From Mycobacterium sp. SMC-8 (GTDB lineage: Bacteria; Actinomycetota; Actinomycetes; Mycobacteriales; Mycobacteriaceae), in assembly GCF_025263565.1 (NCBI RefSeq), contig NZ_CP079865.1:930001-994000 (forward strand): DNA of 64,000 nt. Reading direction: 5' to 3'. Below the pieces are notes generated by a model that ran no database searches, was not told the DNA's origin, and saw only the letters and a program-made list of their open reading frames with translations. A program made the translations under genes and the position numbers. Every line of letters begins with the position of its first letter. The first letter of the stretch is position 1. Of this stretch, positions 17,736-25,957 are shown in pieces.

Positions 17736-18698
17736 TCAACGGACGGTGGCCGAAGTAGCCAAGAACTCGCCACCGAGCCTGAGGGCCTCACGTGCTTCTG
17801 GCAGTAGGCGAAACATCGCCTGGAAGACATGGATCTGGCCGCGGAAAACTTGCAACTGCGAGGAGACCCCTGCAGTTTGCAGACGTTTGGCAAAGACTCT
17901 GGAGTCGTCGAGCAACATCTCTCGTCCGCCGACCTGAATCAAAGTTGGTGGCATGTCCGTGAGATCAGCATCGAGCACGCTTATCCTCGGGTCGGCTGGA
18001 TCGGCGCCCGCCACGTACAGACCAATTGTTCTCGACGCAGAGATGGCGGACGCAAAGGGGTCCCGTCTGCGCAGATCACGGTCCATCGCGAGTTGGCATG
18101 TCAAATCCAGCACCGGCGACATCAGCAGCATGGCATCCGGCGTCGGCAGTCGATGTTCCCGAGCGCCAAGCGCCGTCGCCGCAGCAAGCTGGCCGCCTGC
18201 GGAATCGCCGGCGAGCGCCACCGTGCCAGAAGACGCGGTGATCGCGCTTCCCTCTGTCAACCATCGATAGGCGATCAGTGCATCATCTGCGGCCGCCGGG
18301 AAGGGATATTTCGGGACCAATCGATAGCGCACGGCAAATACCGGCCTGCGGGCGGCCGCGGACAGTTCGCTGATGAGGCCACGGTGGGTCTCGGGAGAGC
18401 ACATAGAAAATGCGCCGCCGTGTATATAAAGAATCGGCGGAGCATCCGAGGCCACGTTGGCCGCCTTGACCCAGTCGCCTCGCACACGTTCACCGGCGAA
18501 GGGCGTGTCTACCTTCTCGACACTGATTGCGCGCCTTGGCCGCGACACCACGAGTGTTCCCCGTAGCACGCGGTCCATGACCGCGAAGCCATGGTCGTTG
18601 GCCGGAATCACTTGCGTGAGAGGTCGAAGAACGCCTCGCGCCGTTGCCGCGACCAGGTGGCTCGCCATGCTCGGATTCGGCCTGGCAGGTGAACTCAT
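17736..18698 (-). CDS. Alpha/beta hydrolase, HSL family esterase
   Basis: 320-aa hormone-sensitive-lipase-family esterase. HGGAF (residues 93-97) forms the oxyanion hole, GDSAGG (164-169) holds the nucleophile Ser166, with the Asp expected in GADPADPR and the His in GQIHVFQ near the C-terminus. Start ATG 18696-18698 overlaps the stop of the upstream monooxygenase (ATGA), so translation is coupled. An esterase right behind a Baeyer-Villiger enzyme is the textbook pairing: it hydrolyses the ester or lactone product. Confidence 0.92.
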   Translation of the reverse strand: MSSPARPNPSMASHLVAATARGVLRPLTQVIPANDHGFAVMDRVLRGTLVVSRPRRAISVEKVDTPFAGERVRGDWVKAANVASDAPPILYIHGGAFSMCSPETHRGLISELSAAARRPVFAVRYRLVPKYPFPAAADDALIAYRWLTEGSAITASSGTVALAGDSAGGQLAAATALGAREHRLPTPDAMLLMSPVLDLTCQLAMDRDLRRRDPFASAISASRTIGLYVAGADPADPRISVLDADLTDMPPTLIQVGGREMLLDDSRVFAKRLQTAGVSSQLQVFRGQIHVFQAMFRLLPEAREALRLGGEFLATSATVR

Positions 18699-20284
18699 CC
18701 GGCGGTGTCCACCTTCTGTGGGGCAGTGTCCGCCTTTTTCGCCGGTCGCCGTTCGAAACGGTAGTCGGCCAAGTCGAATCGTCGACTGCGCCAGATCGAC
18801 TCGACCGTCGTCGTGGGACGCAGAGGCACGTCCCCATGCTTGTCGAAGTAATAGCTGTTCGCGCCCGCGCAGCTGTCCTGCCAGAAGACCTGCGTATGCC
18901 GCCGTGCCAGCATCTCCGCGAAGAAGCGTTGATTCGCCTCCTCGCGTACCTCGACGTAGTTCGAGTCGGCCGTCCTGGCATGCCGGAGGCAACGGAGAAT
19001 GTGACCCGCCTGTGCCTCGATGAGTGCGAAGTAGGACGACCCGTTGTATCCGTACGGGCCAAACACTGAGAAATGGTTCGGGAATCCTGGCACGCTGACT
19101 CCCTCATATGCCTGGAGTCGGTTCTCGTCCCACCACTGTGCCTGGTCTCGGCCGGCGACACCTCTGAGCGAGTAGGTGGGCATGCTGTCCGATTCCATGA
19201 CCTTGAATCCCGTTGCCAGGACGAGCACGTCGATCTCGTGTCTGACGCCATCGGCCGTAATTACCGCGGTCTCATCCACCCGGGTGATGGGGTTGGTTTC
19301 AAGAAGGACGTTCTCGCGGTTGAACGTCTTCAAATATTCGTTGTGAAAGCTTGGTCGCTTGCAGCCCAGCGCGTAACGCGGCGTCAGCTTCTCCCGAACG
19401 ACCGGGTCGGTGACCTGCCGACGCATATAGCTGATCGCTGCACGCTCGATCGCCGACGCCAGCGGTATGGCGGTATGGAAGTGCGCTGCGACGGGAAAGG
19501 TGAGTTCGACAAAGGCCTGGCTGGCTCCCCGCGCGGCGATCTGCGCTCCGGGTGCGAGCCGGAGAAGAGCACTCAGCGGGCGGGGCACCGCGAAGTCGAA
19601 TTTCGGCAGACACCATATCGGGGTGCGCTGAAAGACGGTGAGTGTGTCCACGTCCTTGGCTATCGAGGGGATCAGTTGCACCGCCGAGGCGCCCGTCCCG
19701 ATGACGGCGACCCTCTTTCCGGTGAGGGTCTGCTGGTGGTCCCAGCGCGACGTGTGCATCGTGACCCCGCCGAAGTCCCCGACCCCCGGTATGTCCGGCG
19801 ATTTTGGTCGCGTGAGAACCCCGGAGGCATTGATGACGAACCTCGCTGTCAGTTCCTCGTCCGTCGAGGTAAACAAACGCCACAATGTCGATTCTTCGTC
19901 GAACTCAGCCCTCACAACCGTGACTCCGAAGCGGATGCGCGACGCGAGGCCATATTTTTTCACGCAATGCTTCGCGTAGTTCTTCAGTTCGATCCCCGGC
20001 GCATAGGTACGGGACCACGACGGGCGTTTCTCAAAGGAGAATTGGTAACTATATGACGGAATGTCTACTGCAATCCCCGGGTAGGTATTCCAGTACCAGG
20101 TTCCACCCACCCCTTGGGCCTCATCAACGATGAGGAAGTCCGAGAAACCTTCCTTCAGCAGCTTGATGCCCACTCCGATCCCGGAGAATCCAGCTCCGAT
20201 GACCAATATCTCGTGGGTGGGGACCTCGTACGTAGGGGCTCCGGAGGTGGGGGCATTCTCGTCGCCCGCAACATGGACACTCAA
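18695..20284 (-). CDS. Baeyer-Villiger monooxygenase
   Basis: 529-aa FAD/NADPH enzyme with GAGFSGIG (FAD), the fingerprint FGGVTMHTSRWD, and GTGASA (NADPH). WNTYPGIAVDIPS matches the family consensus. The only sensible start is TTG 20282-20284: AGGAAAG sits 6 nt upstream and the codon overlaps the previous gene's TGA. The stop overlaps the esterase start. It shares architecture with the genes on both sides but is clearly a distinct paralogue (for example YGYNGSSYF where the neighbour has NSGPGHNSA), so the two may accept different ketones. Confidence 0.92.
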   Translation of the reverse strand: MSVHVAGDENAPTSGAPTYEVPTHEILVIGAGFSGIGVGIKLLKEGFSDFLIVDEAQGVGGTWYWNTYPGIAVDIPSYSYQFSFEKRPSWSRTYAPGIELKNYAKHCVKKYGLASRIRFGVTVVRAEFDEESTLWRLFTSTDEELTARFVINASGVLTRPKSPDIPGVGDFGGVTMHTSRWDHQQTLTGKRVAVIGTGASAVQLIPSIAKDVDTLTVFQRTPIWCLPKFDFAVPRPLSALLRLAPGAQIAARGASQAFVELTFPVAAHFHTAIPLASAIERAAISYMRRQVTDPVVREKLTPRYALGCKRPSFHNEYLKTFNRENVLLETNPITRVDETAVITADGVRHEIDVLVLATGFKVMESDSMPTYSLRGVAGRDQAQWWDENRLQAYEGVSVPGFPNHFSVFGPYGYNGSSYFALIEAQAGHILRCLRHARTADSNYVEVREEANQRFFAEMLARRHTQVFWQDSCAGANSYYFDKHGDVPLRPTTTVESIWRSRRFDLADYRFERRPAKKADTAPQKVDTAG

Positions 20285-21951
20285 GCGTCTTTCCTCACTC
20301 TCGAGGCTGCGCGCTTAGGCGGTACCTTCCCGACGCCCACGTCCAGGATGTCGGCTTTGACGTCAGACCGCGTTGGCAGGGCGCCTGCGCTTTTTCGGCC
20401 CTGGGCTACCTTGGCCTTGCGGCCCTGGGCAACCTTGGCCACATTCGAGCCGTTTTGGGCGTGTTCGGTTGGGTGGTGCTCAGTTCGTGCGGTTGTCGGG
20501 GTCGTTACATAATCACCCATGTCGACCTTGGACAGTGCGCGCTTGAACTGGGTGGCGAAACCGGGGTACATGGTGCCGTTGTATCCGTCATTCGTGAGGT
20601 ACCAGCTCTTGCAACCCGAATTCCAAGTCGTACTTCCCAACCGCTGCTGTACCTCGCCGTGGTAATTATTTTGCCGATCTTCGCGGACCTCGAGCGTACT
20701 GAGATCATTCGCGATGATCGCGCCGATGGCTTTGACGATGTAGTTGATCTCGGCCTCCATGTACACGAGGGCCGAGTTATGGCCGGGCCCTGAATTTGGT
20801 CCGAAGGTGAAGAAAAGATTGGGATAGCCTGCGACGGTGACGCTCCGGTACGCATAGGCGCCCTGGGACCACTCGTCGGAGAGCTCACGACCATGCGCGC
20901 CTCGGATGGGAAAAGGTGTGCCAGCCTTGCATACATCGAAGCCGGTGGCGAAGACGATGCAGTCCAGTTCGTGTTCGATGCCATCTGCGGTCCGTATGCC
21001 ATTCGGCGACAGGGTCGCGATCGGCCATGAGACGAGCTTGCAGTTGTCGCGCTGAAGAGCGGGGTAGTAATCGCTGCTCATCAGCATCCGTTTGCAGCCG
21101 GCACGGAAGTTCGGCGTCAGCTGGCGCCTGAGCCAAGTATCCGATACCTGCCTCCGCAAATTCGCCTTCGCCAGTAGCTGGATGCCAGTGGTGACCGGGG
21201 TATCCCAGACCATGCCGACGGCCATGAGCTCGTGGCCCCAAAACCACGCCTGCCGTCCGACGTTCTGCACGCGAGGCAAGCGACGAAACGCCGTCCGCAC
21301 CCACTGCGGATGGGAGAAGTCGGGCCGAGGGAGGACCCAGCCGGGGGTGCGTTGGAAGACCTTGACCGACCGCGCAGTCTTCACCAGTTCGGGAATGATC
21401 TGAACAGCGCTGGCTCCGGTGCCGATCACGGCGACACGTTTGTCGCTCATGTCGTAGTCGTGATCCCAACGCGCACTGTGGATCTTGTGACCATCGAAGG
21501 TGTCCAGTCCGCGGATGTCCGGCAGGCTCGCATTCGCCAGCGGCCCACTGGCCATCACTGCGGTGCGCGCCGTGAACTGCGAGCCGTCAGCTGTCTGCGC
21601 CGTCCACAGTGCGCTTTCCTCGTCGAACTCCAGACCGGTGACGTTCACTCCGAACCGGATGAAACGCGACAGCGAGTACTTGTCGACCATCGTCTTGATG
21701 TAGCCGAGGATCTCGGCGCTGCCCGAATACGCGCGGGACCAGTCCGGATTTTGCTCGAACCCGTAGGAATAGAGCAGCGACGGGATGTCGCACGCCGCGC
21801 CGGGATAGGTGTTGTCCCGCCAGGTACCACCCACCTCGTCGGCACGTTCAAGGACAACGAAATCGTCGATACCCTGTTGTAGCAACCGGATTGCGGTTCC
21901 CAGGCCGGCGAAACCCGCACCGACGATCAAGACGGTCGTGGTGTCGCTCAT
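20281..21951 (-). CDS. Baeyer-Villiger monooxygenase with basic repeat tail
   Basis: 556-aa BVMO: GAGFAGLG, fingerprint FDGHKIHSARWD, GTGASA, and NTYPGAACDIPS. The catalytic part ends near FATQFKRALSKVDM; a tail of about 75 residues follows, rich in Ala, Lys, Arg, Gln and His, including a tandem KVAQGRKA octapeptide. Such a tail is not part of the usual enzyme. Start ATG 21949-21951 overlaps the stop of the diiron gene (ATGA); the stop overlaps the next BVMO start. Confidence 0.92.
   Translation of the reverse strand: MSDTTTVLIVGAGFAGLGTAIRLLQQGIDDFVVLERADEVGGTWRDNTYPGAACDIPSLLYSYGFEQNPDWSRAYSGSAEILGYIKTMVDKYSLSRFIRFGVNVTGLEFDEESALWTAQTADGSQFTARTAVMASGPLANASLPDIRGLDTFDGHKIHSARWDHDYDMSDKRVAVIGTGASAVQIIPELVKTARSVKVFQRTPGWVLPRPDFSHPQWVRTAFRRLPRVQNVGRQAWFWGHELMAVGMVWDTPVTTGIQLLAKANLRRQVSDTWLRRQLTPNFRAGCKRMLMSSDYYPALQRDNCKLVSWPIATLSPNGIRTADGIEHELDCIVFATGFDVCKAGTPFPIRGAHGRELSDEWSQGAYAYRSVTVAGYPNLFFTFGPNSGPGHNSALVYMEAEINYIVKAIGAIIANDLSTLEVREDRQNNYHGEVQQRLGSTTWNSGCKSWYLTNDGYNGTMYPGFATQFKRALSKVDMGDYVTTPTTARTEHHPTEHAQNGSNVAKVAQGRKAKVAQGRKSAGALPTRSDVKADILDVGVGKVPPKRAASRVRKDA
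20396..20443. repeat. 24-bp tandem repeat in BVMO tail
   Basis: Two adjacent 24-bp copies (20396-20419, 20420-20443), encoding AKVAQGRK twice on the minus strand and nearly identical. The period keeps the reading frame, consistent with slippage expansion. Confidence 0.75.
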
Positions 21952-22871
21952 CTGGCCACCGGTTCGTAGGTCAGCTCTTCTGTCCACGTCGGTGACTTAC
22001 CGAGCACCTCGGTGGGGAAGTGGTCGATCGCGGTACCCAGCCGCTGCGAAATGAAATGCAATGGCTGAGAACGCTTGATGCTGGCGGACATGTGAGCCTT
22101 CAAGATGTGGTAGCCCGGAACGCGGCGCGTGAACTCACTACGATCTCCGACGTTCTCGTACCGCATCACCGCGTTGTAGAGCTTCTCCTCCGACAATCCC
22201 ATGGCGTTGAGATTGGTCAACATCCTGGTGAGCAACGGCACGTAGAGGACGCCGCCGAGAAGGATTCTCGGGTCGATGAGCGCCCCCATCGTCTGAGTCG
22301 CATGAATGCGCATGGGGCTGGCGCCGAGGTCGTTCAGAACCTGGAATCCCACTGCCAAGTGCCGCGATTCGTCGTTGTTGACCTTGTTGAAGACCTCGGC
22401 GCAGAGCGGATCCTGCACCTCGTCGAGAAGGAACTTGAGCAATGCTCCGTCGAGCGCAGTCTCCAAGGCTGGGATCGCCGCTCCGATCACCGTCAGCGGG
22501 AGGGCCTCGGCGTATCGGTCGATCCACTCGATGACCAGTCGAATATTCTTGTTCGGCACCGGGATTTCCCCTTCCTCGAGCATCCCCCACCGCTGCATGA
22601 GCGCCAGCTCCGCGTTGGCGTGCCGCTGCTCCTCGGCATGGAAATACCGGTAGATGTCACCTAGAGCCTCGAACGGCGCTTTCGGCGCCATGGCGGCGAA
22701 CGCGCGTGCACCGACGTGTTCTATCCACACCACGTCAGCCATGAACTGCTTCAGTTCGGGCCGCTGCTCATCAGTGATTTTATCGGCGCCCGGCGCATCC
22801 CAATCGATGTCGGCCAGCGCCCACTGCCGATTCTTGATCGTCTCGAGCATATCGCTGTATTTGAATGCCAT
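21948..22871 (-). CDS. Ferritin-like diiron protein, putative oxygenase
   Basis: 307-aa four-helix-bundle protein. All four iron-ligand helices are visible: Glu in VVWIEHVGA, ExxH in AEEQRH, Glu in PALETALDG and ExxH in NNDESRH, the pattern of ferritin-like diiron carboxylate proteins (AurF/ribonucleotide-reductase-like superfamily). A hydroxylase or N-/C-oxygenase role is likely given the operon, but no reductase or ferredoxin partner is adjacent. Start ATG 22869-22871 has AAGGAGA about 7 nt upstream. It lies 31 nt after the SDR stop and overlaps the downstream BVMO. Confidence 0.8.
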   Translation of the reverse strand: MAFKYSDMLETIKNRQWALADIDWDAPGADKITDEQRPELKQFMADVVWIEHVGARAFAAMAPKAPFEALGDIYRYFHAEEQRHANAELALMQRWGMLEEGEIPVPNKNIRLVIEWIDRYAEALPLTVIGAAIPALETALDGALLKFLLDEVQDPLCAEVFNKVNNDESRHLAVGFQVLNDLGASPMRIHATQTMGALIDPRILLGGVLYVPLLTRMLTNLNAMGLSEEKLYNAVMRYENVGDRSEFTRRVPGYHILKAHMSASIKRSQPLHFISQRLGTAIDHFPTEVLGKSPTWTEELTYEPVAR

Positions 22872-22902
22872 TGGAGTCTCCTTTGTCTTTGTCTGGAATG
22901 AC

Positions 22903-23742
22903 TTAGCGCGCGATTCGCTCAACCAAACCGAGCGCACGGGTATACGTGGCAGGCACTGCCCGCTTAAATAACCAGAGAATCTTCGCGTCGACTTGGGGTA
23001 GGACGTGCAACTGACCGCGATCGTTCGCGTCCAACGTTTTGCGCGCCACCGATTCCGCCGACACGCCGGTCCACTTCATCAAATTCGTTGCCAGCTTGGC
23101 GGCCGACTCCTCAATACCAGGGTTATCGACGATGTTGGTCTTGACAAATGTCGGGCACAGTACAGTCACCGCCACACCAGTACCACTCAGCTCGGCCGCC
23201 AAAGTCTCGGATAGCGAGAGCACGCCGGCCTTGCTGACGTTATAGGCACCCATCCGGGGCGCTGCTCCAAAACTTGCAGCCGATGCGACGTTGATAATTC
23301 CCCCGCTGCCCTTCGCACGAAGTCGCGGTACGAAGATCTCGCAGCCGTAAATCACTCCCCACAAGTTGACTGAAAGTGTCGCTTCCCAGTCCCGCTTGGG
23401 CGTCGCGCCGATGACATTGCCACCGATTCCGATGCCCGCGTTGTTGATCACCAGGCTGGCTGCCGCGCCGAACCACTTCTCGGCGCTGTCGGCGAGTTCG
23501 CGGACCTGCTCTTCGTCCGTGACATCGCATGCGATGTCGAGCCCCTCGCCGCCGGCTTGGACGACGAGCCCGACCGTCTCCTTGGCACGCACCGGGTCGA
23601 TGTCGGCACACACCACTCGTCCACCTCTACGGGCGAGCTCCACCGCGAAGGCACGGCCAATTCCGCTGCCCGCTCCCGTTACGACCGCGTTGGCGCGGCG
23701 GCTCAGGCGAGGCGGTCTGTCCCACCTCAAGATATCCATCAC
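22903..23742 (-). CDS. SDR family oxidoreductase
   Basis: 279-aa short-chain dehydrogenase: TGAGSGIG (cofactor), CADID after beta-2 (NAD preference), NNAGIG, catalytic Ser in NVASAASFG, YNVSK with Tyr/Lys. The C-terminus DAKILWLFKRAVPATYTRALG is typical of mycobacterial enzymes acting on hydrophobic alcohols. GTG 23742 has AAAGGA 7-8 nt upstream; ATG 23739 is the alternative. It is the first gene of the oxygenase operon and would make the ketone for the BVMOs. Confidence 0.9.
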   Translation of the reverse strand: MMDILRWDRPPRLSRRANAVVTGAGSGIGRAFAVELARRGGRVVCADIDPVRAKETVGLVVQAGGEGLDIACDVTDEEQVRELADSAEKWFGAAASLVINNAGIGIGGNVIGATPKRDWEATLSVNLWGVIYGCEIFVPRLRAKGSGGIINVASAASFGAAPRMGAYNVSKAGVLSLSETLAAELSGTGVAVTVLCPTFVKTNIVDNPGIEESAAKLATNLMKWTGVSAESVARKTLDANDRGQLHVLPQVDAKILWLFKRAVPATYTRALGLVERIAR

Positions 23743-23858
23743 TACTGAATCCTTTGCAGATTACGGCGACGCCTGACCTGTGAGACAAGCCGGCCTGCAG
23801 CCATCTGGTGGCGGCGAACACAATTGTGGTCGCCTGCCACCAGTTTGATGCGGCGCTC

Positions 23859-23896
23859 CTGCCTTTGTCAAGATGTATTCGTGCGGACAAAGGCAG
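23859..23896. promoter_or_regulatory. 11-bp perfect inverted repeat over tetR start
   Basis: CTGCCTTTGTC (23859-23869) and GACAAAGGCAG (23886-23896), spacer 16 nt, spanning the GTG start at 23881. As DNA it could be a split operator for the TetR; as RNA, a hairpin hiding the start codon. The left arm lies in the shared promoter region with the divergent oxygenase operon. Confidence 0.6.
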
Positions 23897-24522
23897 CAAG
23901 GTGGGGCGGGCGTACTGGCGCCGAACGACGGGCTGACCGGCGGCGGCGCCTAGTGAACGCGGCGACGGAGATCTGGACGGAAAGCGGATGGGCTGCCGTG
24001 ACAATGCGTGGGGTCTGCTCCAGAGCCGCGCTGAACGACCGATATTTCTACGAGGAGTTCAAGACGCGCGATGAGTTGCTCGTAGCAGCGTGGGACAACG
24101 TGCGGGACGAGATGCTCGGCGAGGTTTCGGCAACATTTGCCGAACGCGTCGGTCAACCACCGATCGAAACCATTCGCGCCGCAATCTCGATCGTTGTTCT
24201 CCGCATCGCGCAGGATGCCGGGCGAGCACAGATCCTGCTGACACAGCACGTCGGCAGTTCAACATTGCAAGATCGCCGAGCGGTGGCCTTGCAGGAAGCA
24301 ACCCAGCTCGTCATGGCCGCCAGCAAGCCGCATCTGAAGCCTGACGCAGACGAAATGGCTCTGCGTATGGACACGTTTGTAGCGGTCGGCGGCTTCGTCG
24401 AACTGATCAGCGCTTGGCACGCAGGACTACTGGTCGATGTAAGTCAGGTCGACATCGTCGAACATACGAGTAGACTTGCTGAGACGCTGGCTCGCCGCTA
24501 CGTGGTTGATAAGTTTGGCTAG
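23881..24522 (+). CDS. TetR family transcriptional regulator
   Basis: 213 aa from GTG 23881 (an upstream in-frame extension has no similarity in the paralogue). HTH: LVNAATEIWTESGWAAVTM, then GVCSRAALNDRYFYEEFKTR. Divergent from the SDR-diiron-BVMO operon and so the probable repressor of it. It is closely similar over its whole length to the TetR at 44566-45207, which has exactly the same length; the two also share a TTGnCAAGATG sequence immediately upstream of the GTG. The gene may be transcribed with almost no leader. Confidence 0.88.
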   Translation: MRTKAARWGGRTGAERRADRRRRLVNAATEIWTESGWAAVTMRGVCSRAALNDRYFYEEFKTRDELLVAAWDNVRDEMLGEVSATFAERVGQPPIETIRAAISIVVLRIAQDAGRAQILLTQHVGSSTLQDRRAVALQEATQLVMAASKPHLKPDADEMALRMDTFVAVGGFVELISAWHAGLLVDVSQVDIVEHTSRLAETLARRYVVDKFG

Positions 24523-24669
24523 CTGGTACTCCGGAGGCAATTTCCCGGTGGCGGAGGCTGCATTGGCCGCAGGGGTCGTGACACACCGTTGACTTACCTT
24601 AGAAACGGTGGAAGGTCCGTCTCGTCGACCTGCCAAGCCGACGCTCCTGCTGTCGAATGGCGGCTTCAC

Positions 24670-25848
24670 TCAGAGGCCAATCTGCTTGGCGATGATCTCC
24701 TTCATGATTTCGGTGGTGCCGCCCCCGATACCCAGGATGCGCGAATCGCGATAGTGCCTTTCGACCTCGGTCTCGCGTAGGTAGCCCATGCCACCGTATA
24801 GTTGGACGGCCGTGTCAACGGCGAGCGCGCAGGCCTCTACGGCTTGGTTCTTGGCCATCGAGACCATCCGCACGTCGGTGTCTCCGGCGACGATGCGGTC
24901 CACAGCGGCACGGGTGTACGTACGGGCGACGTCGACGGCCGTCGCGATATCGACGATCTTGTGCCGCACCACCTGTCGGGTGGATAGCGGTCGACCGAAG
25001 GTTTCGCGCTTCTTCACCCAATCCAGCGTCAGGTCGAGGCAGCGCTGGGCCGTGGCGTAGCACTGGACGGCGATGAAAGCACGTTCGACCTGGAACTGTT
25101 GCATGATCTGCAGGAATCCGCTGCCTTCGGGGCCAACCAGATTGACCACCGGCACGCGCACGTCGGTGAATCCGAGTTCGGCGGTATCGGAGCACAGCCA
25201 GCCCATCTTCTTCAGTGCCCGCGAGACCAAGAAACCCGTGGCGCCACGCTCCACCACGAGCAGAGAAATCCCCGACGGGCCCGGGCCGCCGGTACGCACG
25301 GCGGTGGTCACGAAATCGGCGCGGACACCCGAGGTGATGAACAGCTTCGCACCGTTGACCACGTAGTGGTCGCCGTCGCGCCGTGCGGTAGTGCGGATGC
25401 CGGCGACGTCAGAACCGGTGTCGGGTTCGGTGATGCCAAGGCTGCCGATCTTCTCCCCGGCCAGGGTCGGCGCCACGAAGCTGCGGATCTGCTCGGGATC
25501 GCCCTGCGCGGCCATATGGGGCACTGCGATGTGATGCGTAAGTAGGCTGGCCAGTAAGCCCGACGAGCCGCCGGCCTCCATCACGGCCTCGGTGAGCAGC
25601 ACCAGGTCGCGCAGGTCACCGCCGGAGCCACCGATCTCTTCGGCGAACCCGATGCCCAGCAACCCCGCTGCGGCTGCGCGGCGGTGGAGTTCTCTAGGGA
25701 GCTCTCCGGCGTCCTCCCAGTCTTGCAGGTGAGGAACGATCTCCTTCTGGGTGAACGACATCGCGAGGTTGCGCAACGAGATGCGCTCGGGCGTCATCCA
25801 CGGGTCGGCTGCGGCCGCCTCCGCTTCCCGCTGATCCGGCTGTTTCAT
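24670..25848 (-). CDS. Acyl-CoA dehydrogenase
   Basis: 392-aa FAD-dependent acyl-CoA dehydrogenase: GSLGITEPDTGSDVAG in the middle domain, FQVERAFIAVQCYA, QLYGGMGYLRETEVERHYRD, and GGGTTEIMKEIIAKQI at the end. Start ATG 25846-25848 with AGGAGC 8 nt upstream. Divergent from the carboxylase operon; the two share a 109-bp promoter region with a GTTA-N8-TAAC element. It fits the citronellyl-CoA/isovaleryl-CoA dehydrogenase step that precedes a geranyl-CoA or methylcrotonyl-CoA carboxylase; the exact substrate is not readable. Confidence 0.9.
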   Translation of the reverse strand: MKQPDQREAEAAAADPWMTPERISLRNLAMSFTQKEIVPHLQDWEDAGELPRELHRRAAAAGLLGIGFAEEIGGSGGDLRDLVLLTEAVMEAGGSSGLLASLLTHHIAVPHMAAQGDPEQIRSFVAPTLAGEKIGSLGITEPDTGSDVAGIRTTARRDGDHYVVNGAKLFITSGVRADFVTTAVRTGGPGPSGISLLVVERGATGFLVSRALKKMGWLCSDTAELGFTDVRVPVVNLVGPEGSGFLQIMQQFQVERAFIAVQCYATAQRCLDLTLDWVKKRETFGRPLSTRQVVRHKIVDIATAVDVARTYTRAAVDRIVAGDTDVRMVSMAKNQAVEACALAVDTAVQLYGGMGYLRETEVERHYRDSRILGIGGGTTEIMKEIIAKQIGL

Positions 25849-25915
25849 GTGAGTTGCTCCTGCTGTGATCACTCGGGGACGGCACGATTGCCACGTCGAC
25901 CCCATTGTCGTCGAA

Positions 25916-25934
25916 TGTTAATGACCGATAACGT
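25916..25934. promoter_or_regulatory. TGTTAAT-N6-TAACGT element, carboxylase promoter
   Basis: Between the divergent acyl-CoA dehydrogenase and carboxylase genes, 23 bp before the carboxylase start. The core GTTA-N8-TAAC is symmetric. The same 13 specified bases with the same 6-nt spacing recur at 32578-32596. Probable binding site of a pathway regulator such as one of the TetRs in the window. Confidence 0.55.
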
Positions 25935-25957
25935 AGCGTGTCAGGAGATCGACGTTG

